From: Chloroflexota bacterium
GTDB taxonomy: Bacteria > Chloroflexota > Limnocylindria > Limnocylindrales > CSP1-4
Assembly: GCA_013813905.1 (NCBI GenBank)
Contig: JACCQX010000044.1
Coordinates: 1-5,346, forward strand
DNA: 5,346 nucleotides
Reading direction: 5' to 3'
Made by a program: the position numbers and the translations under genes. Shown here in pieces: positions 1 through 4,813 of the stretch (positions are counted from its first letter, which is position 1; the number at the start of each line of letters is the position of its first letter). The notes beneath the pieces are model-generated. The model was given only the letters and a program-made list of their open reading frames with translations, had not been told where the DNA came from and made no database searches.

Positions 1-2
1 GC

Positions 3-1124
3 GCGACGCGTTGGACGGCTTTCCGTCAGGTGACCCTGCCGTTGCTTTGGCCGGCCATCGCCTCTGCCGCGGCCATCGTCTTCCTGTTCACGTTCACCTC
101 CTTCGGGGTCATCCTGCTGCTGGGCAGTCCCGGCACGGCCACCCTGGAGGTGGAGATCTACCGCACCACGGCGCTCCTGCTGGACCTGCCCGTGGCGGCT
201 GCCCTGGCGCTGCTCCAGATGGCCAGCGTGCTGTCGCTCCTGCTGCTCTACGGTCGCCTGCAGGATCGCCTCACCATCGAGCAGCGTCTCCGTCCAGCCG
301 CCGACGCCACTCGCCCCGTGGCCGACCGCGGCAGCCGCCTGGTGGTGGGCGCGACACTAGGTTCCATGGGCCTCCTGCTCGCGCTCCCGCTGTTCGTCCT
401 GGTGGAGCGCTCCTTCGCCTCGGGCGACGGGCACGGCCTGGCGGCCTACCGGGCCTTGTTCCAGGCGGGCGGCCGGCTCGGTGCCTTCGTGCCGCCCGTC
501 GAGGCCATCGGCAACTCCCTCCTCTTCGGGGGACTCACCGTGATCCTCGCCTCGCTGCTGGGCCTCATGGCGGCGACCGTCATCGCCTACCGGCGGGGCT
601 GGAGCTCGCGCGGGCTGGATGCGCTGCTGATGCTGCCGCTGGGCACCTCCGCGGTGACGCTGGGCTTCGGGTTCATCGTGGCACTGGACGAGCCGCCACT
701 GGACCTGCGCACATCACCCTTGCTTATCCCCATCGCCCACACGCTGGTGGCCATGCCCTTCGTGGTGCGTGCCACGGTGCCCCTCATCCGCTCGATCCAG
801 CCCCGCCTGCGCGAGGCGGCCGCGGTCCTGGGCGCCTCCCCTCGGCGGACATGGCTGGCGGTCGATGGCCCGGTCATCGCGCGCGCCGCGCTGGTCGGCG
901 GAGGCTTCGCCTTCGCCGTCTCGCTGGGCGAGTTCGGGGCGACCCTATTCATCGCCCGCCCTGACGTGCCCACGGTGCCCATCGCCATCTTCCGGCTGCT
1001 GGGACAGCCGGGCAGCCTCAACTTCGCCCAAGCCATGGCCATGAGCACGATCCTGATGCTTCTGACGGCCGCGGCCGTGCTCCTCATCGAGCGCTGGCGC
1101 GGCGACGCGCCGACCGCCTTCTGA
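3..1124 (+). CDS. ABC transporter permease, two-domain ThiP/FbpB type (5' end missing)
   Basis: Membrane permease of an uptake ABC transporter, probably for thiamine or ferric iron. The reading frame is open from the left edge. The first in-frame start codon (GTG at 30) falls inside a conserved region, so the true start lies outside the window. The first visible residues, WTAFRQVTLPLLWPAI, match the end of a first EAA loop, the segment that docks on the ATPase. A second EAA loop lies at about residues 271-290 of the visible part (EAAAVLGASPRRTW), so this is a fused two-domain permease. Hydrophobic stretches at about 17-41, 64-83, 112-135, 170-196, 205-229, 239-260, 292-316 and 344-362 look like membrane helices. 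Members of this family usually have about 500-550 residues; 373 are present, so roughly 150-180 are missing. The ATPase gene starts 19 bp downstream. The phrase FTSFGVILLLG followed by ATLEVEIYR resembles thiamine/iron permeases, but the substrate cannot be fixed from sequence alone. Confidence 0.93.
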   Translation, partial: ATRWTAFRQVTLPLLWPAIASAAAIVFLFTFTSFGVILLLGSPGTATLEVEIYRTTALLLDLPVAAALALLQMASVLSLLLLYGRLQDRLTIEQRLRPAADATRPVADRGSRLVVGATLGSMGLLLALPLFVLVERSFASGDGHGLAAYRALFQAGGRLGAFVPPVEAIGNSLLFGGLTVILASLLGLMAATVIAYRRGWSSRGLDALLMLPLGTSAVTLGFGFIVALDEPPLDLRTSPLLIPIAHTLVAMPFVVRATVPLIRSIQPRLREAAAVLGASPRRTWLAVDGPVIARAALVGGGFAFAVSLGEFGATLFIARPDVPTVPIAIFRLLGQPGSLNFAQAMAMSTILMLLTAAAVLLIERWRGDAPTAF

Positions 1125-1143
1125 TGCCTCTCATCGGGCGCGC

Positions 1144-2184
1144 ATGCTGACCGTCGAGGGCGTGAACCTGCGCTACGGCGAGCAGGCGGTGCTCGCGGAC
1201 ATCGACATGTTCGTCGCGGAGGGCGAGCTGGTGACCGTGCTGGGACCCAGCGGTTCGGGCAAATCGACGCTGCTGCGCGTCATCGCGGGCCTGGCTCTGC
1301 CCGACCGCGGCCGAGTCCTCTGGGCTGGGCGCGACCTGGCGAGGGTGCCCGTCCATGAGCGCCACTTCGGCTTGATGTTCCAGGACTTCGCGCTCTTTCC
1401 GCACCGGGATGTGTACGAGAACGTGGCTTTCGGGCTGCGCATGCAGGGGGCCGACGCGGAGAGGCTCGCGGCGCGTGTCGCAGAGGTTCTTGACCTGGTC
1501 GGGATCAGCGGGCTGGCCAAGCGTGCCGTCACCCGGCTGTCCGGAGGCGAGCAGCAGCGCGTGGCGCTGGCCCGCGCCATCGCACCCAGCCCGCGGCTGC
1601 TGATGCTCGACGAGCCGCTTGGATCGCTCGACCGAGCATTCCGCGAGCGCTTGCCCCTCCAGTTGCGCGAGATCGTGCGGGCCATCGGCGCGAGCGCCAT
1701 CTACGTCACCCATGATCAGGAGGAGGCGCTGGGCATCGCCGACCGCACGCTCATCCTGCGCGAGGGCCGGGTCGTGGCGGACGCCGCTCCGGACCACCTG
1801 TGGGCGCAGCCTCCCACAGAGTGGGTCGCCCGCTTCCTGGGCTTCCGCAATGTCACCGGGGCCTCCGTGCGCAGCGGGCAGGCAGCCACGCCCTGGGGCA
1901 CGGTAGCGGTGCCCGCCGCAGTCCCGGACGGAGAGTGCCGATTGGTCCTGCGCCCGACGGCCTTCGTGCCGGATGCCGCCGGAGAGATCCGCGGCCTCGT
2001 GACCGCCCGGCTCTTTCGCGGCGACCACGTTCGGCTCCAGCTCGCGGTGGAGTCCGGGCACGCTCCGCCGCTGGAGGTGGAGGCGCGTTGGGATCCGCTC
2101 CCAGCACCGGGCGAGCGGCTCACGCTGCGTATCGAACCAGAAGGCGTGCTCCTCCTGCCGGCAGGCGCTACCCTGCGGCCATGA
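1144..2184 (+). CDS. ABC transporter ATP-binding protein (ThiQ/FbpC/PotA-like)
   Basis: The 346-residue ATPase that powers the permease encoded just upstream. All nucleotide-binding motifs are intact: Walker A GPSGSGKST (34-42), Q-loop Gln80 in FQDFALFPH, signature LSGGEQQR (132-139), Walker B LLMLDE with catalytic Glu157, D-loop SLD (161-163) and switch His190 in THD. After about residue 235 comes a C-terminal beta-rich extension (VLRPTAFVP, then RLFRGDHVRLQL and LTLRIEPEGVLLLP) that fits a TOBE regulatory/substrate-sensing domain, as in FbpC and PotA. Length is normal for this group. The ATG at 1144 places residue 1 just before the first beta strand, as usual, but no good Shine-Dalgarno sequence precedes it, so it may depend on coupling to the permease. 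Its TGA overlaps the ATG of the peroxiredoxin gene. Polyamine or sulfate-type import is less likely given the partner permease. Confidence 0.95.
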   Translation: MLTVEGVNLRYGEQAVLADIDMFVAEGELVTVLGPSGSGKSTLLRVIAGLALPDRGRVLWAGRDLARVPVHERHFGLMFQDFALFPHRDVYENVAFGLRMQGADAERLAARVAEVLDLVGISGLAKRAVTRLSGGEQQRVALARAIAPSPRLLMLDEPLGSLDRAFRERLPLQLREIVRAIGASAIYVTHDQEEALGIADRTLILREGRVVADAAPDHLWAQPPTEWVARFLGFRNVTGASVRSGQAATPWGTVAVPAAVPDGECRLVLRPTAFVPDAAGEIRGLVTARLFRGDHVRLQLAVESGHAPPLEVEARWDPLPAPGERLTLRIEPEGVLLLPAGATLRP

Positions 2185-2681
2185 CCGCGGAGACCACCTT
2201 TCGCCCAGTGCCCCGAGCCGGCGAAGAAGCACCCGACTTCACGCTGCCCGACGACACCGGTCAGCCGTGCACCCTGTCGGAACAGCGCGGTCACTGGGTG
2301 CTGCTCTTCTTCTATCCGAAGGACGACACGTCGGGCTGCGCCAGGGAGGCGTGCGCCCTGCGCGACGCGGACCCCGAGATCAAGGCCCTGGACGCGCGGA
2401 CCTGGGGCGTCAGCATCCTGGGCAGCGGCAGCAAGGCGGCCTTCAAGGCCAAGTACGGCCTGCCCTTCACGCTACTGGCGGACGAGGAGCACCGCGTCGC
2501 CGAGGCCTACGGGGTCTGGGTCCAGAAGACGAACTACGGCAAGACCTACTGGGGTGTCCAGCGCGCCAGCTTCCTGGTCGATCCATCCGGACGGCTGGCG
2601 CACGTCTGGCCCAAGGTCGACCCTGATACCCATGCCGCAGAGGTCCTTGCCGCCCTCAAGCAGGTACGCCGAAGCACCTGA
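2181..2681 (+). CDS. Peroxiredoxin, Bcp/PrxQ (AhpC-TSA) type
   Basis: A 166-residue thiol peroxidase that reduces hydrogen peroxide and organic hydroperoxides in the cytoplasm, recycled by thioredoxin or a similar thiol donor. The thioredoxin-fold peroxidase signature FFYPKDDTSGCAREAC (about 43-58) gives the peroxidatic Cys53 and, five residues on, resolving Cys58. This is the atypical two-Cys arrangement of Bcp/PrxQ. Thr50 and Arg128 (in WGVQRASFLVD) match the other active-site positions. The usual Pro before the peroxidatic Cys (TPGC) is Ser here, an uncommon change. The later KYGLPFTLLAD and VAEAYGVW blocks are family typical. The ATG at 2181 overlaps the ATPase stop as ATGA, which indicates translational coupling and a shared operon. 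No signal peptide is seen. Being encoded with a metal- or cofactor-type importer suggests, but does not prove, protection against peroxide when that substrate (for example iron) enters. Confidence 0.95.
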   Translation: MTAETTFRPVPRAGEEAPDFTLPDDTGQPCTLSEQRGHWVLLFFYPKDDTSGCAREACALRDADPEIKALDARTWGVSILGSGSKAAFKAKYGLPFTLLADEEHRVAEAYGVWVQKTNYGKTYWGVQRASFLVDPSGRLAHVWPKVDPDTHAAEVLAALKQVRRST

Positions 2682-2696
2682 CACACGACAAGAAAA

Positions 2697-2734
2697 GGAG
2701 GCATCGCTCGTGGGGGGAGACGAGCGATGCCTCC
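2697..2734 (-). terminator. Perfect 15-bp hairpin with T-rich tail on the minus strand; terminator or translation-control element
   Basis: The left arm GGAGGCATCGCTCGT (2697-2711) is exactly complementary to the right arm ACGAGCGATGCCTCC (2720-2734) around the 8-nt loop GGGGGGAG. Read on the minus strand, the stem is followed at once by TTTTCTTGT, which is a textbook intrinsic terminator. Read on the plus strand, an A-rich run precedes it and no T run follows. Both flanking genes are on the plus strand, so the strong terminator would act on antisense transcription. As plus-strand RNA, the hairpin would still bury AAGGAGG, pairing GGAGG with CCTCC, and could work as a U-less terminator after the peroxiredoxin gene or as a ribosome-access switch. 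The structure is certain; its role is inferred. Confidence 0.6.
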
Positions 2735-2757
2735 GTCGAAGCATACATCTCAACTGA
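2710..2757 (+). CDS. Possible 15-codon leader peptide
   Basis: A GTG at 2710 lies 8 nt after the strongest Shine-Dalgarno sequence in the window (AAAAGGAGG, 2693-2701) and opens a short frame reading MGGDERCLRRSIHLN, with a TGA at 2755-2757. The stop is 26 nt before the GTG at 2784 of the deacetylase gene. Both the ribosome site and the start lie in the left arm and loop of the hairpin at 2697-2734, so ribosome loading would compete with folding. No similarity is recognised, there is no run of one amino acid as in classical attenuators, and chance occurrence is possible. It is listed because the start signal is strong and its position is regulatory. Confidence 0.22.
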   Translation: MGGDERCLRRSIHLN

Positions 2758-2783
2758 CGCCGCGCAAGGGGAATGTTACGACC

Positions 2784-3596
2784 GTGAAAAGCACCATCGC
2801 TGATGCTCCAGCGCCGCCTCCCACGGACGTCCTGGAGGTGGCTGATACGCCCGCCGCGGCGCCCGGCGATGTCCCTCTACACCAGCCGCATGAGGCCCGG
2901 CCGGAGCGCGTCATGGTCATCGTGGCGCACCCTGATGACGCAGACTTCGGGCCGGCGGCCACCGTGGCCGGTTGGGTGCGCGCCGGCTCCGTGGCGGAGC
3001 TGGTCTGCTGCACCAGCGGCGATGCCGGGGGCGAGGATCCGCGCATCGATCCCCTGGAGCTCGCCCGAGTCCGGGAACGCGAGCAGCGTGCGGCGGCGGA
3101 GATCATCGGCTACCAGCAGGTGACCTTCCTGCACCGACCGGACGGAGCGCTCCAGAACGATCTGGCCTTGCGCGAGCAACTGGTGCGCCTCATCCGCACC
3201 TTCCGGCCAGAGGCCGTGCTCACCATGGATCCCACGGTGCTCATCCATGACGACGGCTACGTCCAGCACACCGACCATCGCGCCGCGGCCATGGCGGCGC
3301 TGGACGCGGTCTACCCCGCGGCCCGCAACCCCATGGCGTTCCCGCACCTGGCCATCGATGAGGGCCTGGACAAGCACCTGGTGCGCTGGCTCTACTTCTT
3401 CTGGACCGACAAGGCCAACGCCTGGGTGGACACCACCTCCAGCCTCGCAGCGCGCCTGGCCGCACTGCGCGCGCATGAGAGCCAGATCGAGGAGCCCGAG
3501 AAGCTCGAGGAGCGCGTGCGCGAATGGGCCCGCGAAGCGGGCAGCCTGATCGGCACGGATGCTGCCGAAGCGTTTCGCGTGGTGGAGCTGCCCTGA
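2784..3596 (+). CDS. PIG-L/LmbE-family deacetylase
   Basis: A 270-residue probable zinc-dependent N-deacetylase of the family that includes MshB, BshB and GlcNAc-PI de-N-acetylase, removing acetyl from an N-acetylglucosaminyl-type substrate. Seen directly: VMVIVAHPDDADFG near residue 43, with His49 and Asp52 as expected zinc ligands and Asp51 as the expected general base; CTSGDAGGEDP at 76-86; ELARVREREQRAAAEIIG; and HTDHR at 162-166, where His165 is the expected third zinc ligand. Length is normal. The first ~40 residues are Pro/Ala-rich and look disordered. The GTG at 2784 is chosen because AAGGGGA (2766-2772) precedes it by 11 nt and the codons before it are AT-richer. An ATG at 2727 (289 residues) with GGAG six nt upstream is a real alternative, but it sits in the hairpin arm. 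The substrate is unknown; a low-molecular-weight thiol or sugar conjugate is possible. It converges on the minus-strand gene ending at 3621. Confidence 0.92.
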   Translation: MKSTIADAPAPPPTDVLEVADTPAAAPGDVPLHQPHEARPERVMVIVAHPDDADFGPAATVAGWVRAGSVAELVCCTSGDAGGEDPRIDPLELARVREREQRAAAEIIGYQQVTFLHRPDGALQNDLALREQLVRLIRTFRPEAVLTMDPTVLIHDDGYVQHTDHRAAAMAALDAVYPAARNPMAFPHLAIDEGLDKHLVRWLYFFWTDKANAWVDTTSSLAARLAALRAHESQIEEPEKLEERVREWAREAGSLIGTDAAEAFRVVELP

Positions 3597-3600
3597 TCCC

Positions 3601-3618
3601 TCGCCCGGTTGCGGGCGA
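3601..3618. terminator. Short hairpin between convergent genes, possible bidirectional terminator
   Basis: TCGCCCG (3601-3607) and CGGGCGA (3612-3618) form a perfect 7-bp GC-rich stem around GTTG. It fills the 24-bp gap between the stop of the deacetylase gene (3596) and the stop of the minus-strand gene (3621). Neither strand has a following T run, so it would be a weak U-less terminator at best. Its placement between converging stops is the main support. Confidence 0.35.
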
Positions 3619-3620
3619 CC

Positions 3621-3999
3621 TCAGTCCGGCGCGTCGGCCAGCAGCTGCGGGCGCAGGCTGCCCCAGTGGTCCCACAGCTCGCCAAGGCGCTCGGCCCGGT
3701 CGCCAAGCAGCGCGAACATCTGCTCCAGGCTCAGGGACGGTGCTCGCGTGGCGAGCAGCTCTCGGCCGCGACTCGGGAACCCTCGAAGAGGGCCCCGTAC
3801 TCCTCTCCCGCAGGCAAGCCGCGCACGCCGCGCGCGTCGTAGCCGGCATGTGCCAGGGCCATGGCGAGATCTCCCGGGCCCGGCCGTCGCCCGCCTCCAT
3901 AAGCTCTTGCAGCAGCAGCGCCCACGAACCCTGCTCGATACCGGTCTGCTCGGCGGCGCGAGCGGCGACCTCACGCAGCAACTGGCGGTCGCCGCTCAC
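3621..3999 (-). pseudogene. Small hypothetical protein gene with two apparent frameshifts (gene C)
   Basis: Three coding-like pieces lie end to end in the three minus-strand frames. Piece 1 runs from GTG at 3999 (MSGDRQLLREVAARAAEQTG, then LLLQELMEAGDG). Piece 2 reads GDLAMALAHAGYDARGVRG, then EEYGALFEGSRVAA. Piece 3 reads RELLATRAPSLSLEQMF, then RLGELWDHWG, and stops at 3621. Each switch needs one added base. The first falls in 3873-3886, inside the palindrome CCGGGCCCGG; the second falls near 3758-3780. Repaired, the protein has about 126 residues, mostly helical, with no signal peptide or membrane segment. I do not recognise a family. The GTG overlaps the repaired stop of gene D (GTGA), so the two form an operon. 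The damage may be real decay or base-calling indels. That the region is coding is supported by Shine-Dalgarno-free coupling and by protein-like, high-GC3 reading in each piece. Confidence 0.6.
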
Positions 4000-4612
4000 A
4001 GTCGCTCGATGACCAGCTCCCGCCCGGGACTCCTCGACCGGTCGTCAGCGGGTGATCTGGGCGCCGCAGAAAGCTGTGGCCGGTCGGCCTCATCGGCTGG
4101 CTCCGCCCGGCCGACCCCTCGACGCACTCCGCCAGCTGCCGCCGCGTGGCCTGACAGCGGTCGGCGGCACCCTCGGCGCGGATCCTCTCCGTGTTCGCGG
4201 CCAAGCTGGCGGCGGTCAGCGCGCCGTGCGCCTCCGCCACCTCCACGCCGGCCGCCTCCAGCGCCACGCGTGCTGTCTGGCTGTCCCGGTTCAGCTGGTC
4301 GATGTCGCGCATCCAGACGGTGATGGCGGCCCGCTCCTCGGTCGGACCGGCGGCCGCGGCGAGGGCTCGACGGTAGGTGCGTTGCGCCTCTTCCTTGGCC
4401 TGACCCGTGATACGCGGATCGCCCTTCCGCTGGTCCGACGCCAGCGCGCTCTCCGCGGCCAGGAGTCGGGTCCGGGCGCGATCCATGAGCCCGGCCGCCG
4501 CCGCCGCGGCCGCCCGAGCGGCCGGTACGGAGGCACACGCCTCACTGGCCTCACGACGACGCTCGTCGCAGGGTCCCTCGGCCTGGGGTGGTGGCGTGAC
4601 CGGTGGGGTCAT
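3996..4612 (-). pseudogene. Hypothetical helical/coiled-coil protein gene with one apparent frameshift (gene D)
   Basis: From ATG at 4612 the frame encodes a charged, Ala/Arg/Glu-rich helical protein. There is a Pro-rich start (MTPPVTPPPQAEGPCDE), then long helix-forming segments at about 16-60 and 70-165 (for example AKEEAQRTYRRALAAAAG and VWMRDIDQLNRDSQTARVALEA). Cys15, Cys26, Cys153 and Cys163 lie near the two ends and could form disulfides or bind metal. After AECVEGSAG (residue 169) the frame turns into low-complexity sequence. One added base at the CCC at 4106-4108 (plus strand) moves it to AEPADEADRPQL and onward to GRELVIERL with a TGA at 3996-3998, overlapping the GTG of gene C. Repaired length is about 205 residues. 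Without repair, the frame runs on past gene C's start to 3971, which is less credible. No signal peptide or membrane helix is clear. No family is recognised; a helical scaffold or accessory role is only a guess. Confidence 0.6.
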
Positions 4613-4618
4613 CGGCCG

Positions 4619-4648
4619 AGCGTATGGGCAACGAGCGTCGTGCGTCAA
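4619..4648 (-). promoter_or_regulatory. Probable leaderless promoter of gene D
   Basis: On the minus strand, TTGACG (4648-4643) is followed after 18 bp by TACGCT (4624-4619), which fits the TAnnnT -10 pattern. The ATG of gene D follows after only six bases, so transcription would start at or next to the A of the ATG and leave no 5' leader. This agrees with the lack of a Shine-Dalgarno sequence before 4612. Leaderless genes of this layout are common in Actinomycetota, Deinococcota and related high-GC bacteria. Confidence 0.45.
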
Positions 4649-4662
4649 CGCGGCGCACGACG
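4636..4662. repeat. 9-bp inverted repeat over the -35 of gene D, candidate operator
   Basis: CGTCGTGCG (4636-4644) and CGCACGACG (4654-4662) are perfect inverted copies separated by 9 nt, so their centres are 18 bp apart, close to two helical turns. That suits a dimeric regulator. The proposed -35 of gene D (4643-4648) lies between and partly within the arms, so bound protein would block the polymerase. It lies outside the transcript of the leaderless promoter, which argues for a DNA site rather than an RNA hairpin. Confidence 0.4.
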
Positions 4663-4698
4663 AGCCGGCGACGATGGAAGTGGCCGGTCGCCAGGCAC

Positions 4699-4716
4699 GG
4701 GCCACTCGGGCCACTC
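4699..4716. repeat. Perfect tandem 9-bp repeat
   Basis: GGGCCACTC occurs twice without a gap (4699-4707 and 4708-4716) in the divergent control region between gene D and the oxidoreductase gene. It may be a paired binding site or a simple slippage duplication. Nothing else in the window repeats it that I could see. Confidence 0.35.
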
Positions 4717-4747
4717 CCTCTCGAAGGCAGCGAACCGAGGGGTGCGA

Positions 4748-4756
4748 TGGTAGATT
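4748..4756 (+). promoter_or_regulatory. Candidate extended -10 for the GltD-like gene
   Basis: TGGTAGATT fits the extended -10 pattern TGnTAnnnT and is the most AT-rich short stretch upstream of the oxidoreductase gene. The start would fall near 4763, giving a leader of about 50 nt before the TTG at 4814. No good -35 is seen near 4728-4733, as is usual for extended -10 promoters. The rest of 4662-4813 holds only the tandem repeat and no coding sequence that I can support. Confidence 0.28.
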
Positions 4757-4813
4757 CGTACCCGGTGACGACACGAGCCGCGACGCTGTCCCAGCGAGAG
4801 GCGTAGACCCCAC

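Noticed and set aside
1124..1150. Eight-codon ORF (MPLIGRAC) starting at a TGATG overlap with the permease stop and ending over the ATPase start
   Set aside because: The layout would suit translational coupling, but there is no Shine-Dalgarno sequence and such mini-ORFs arise easily by chance.
1084..2232. Long open minus-strand frame of 382 codons opposite the ATPase gene
   Set aside because: It is antisense to a gene with every ABC ATPase motif; its translation is low-complexity and matches nothing. Such frames are common opposite high-GC genes.
2727..2783. Longer form of the deacetylase starting at ATG 2727
   Set aside because: It has GGAG at good spacing and remains possible, but it starts in the arm of a perfect hairpin and its extra 19 codons are AT-richer than the gene body. 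The PIG-L domain begins well after both starts.
3241..3999. 252-codon minus-strand frame read straight through from GTG 3999 into the deacetylase gene
   Set aside because: Only its first ~40 residues look coding. The remainder is the shadow of genes in other frames and of the plus-strand deacetylase.
3758..4108. Programmed ribosomal frameshifting in genes C and D
   Set aside because: All three shifts have the -1 sign, but no X XXY YYZ slippery heptamer or suitable stimulator was seen, and three events in two short genes is implausible.
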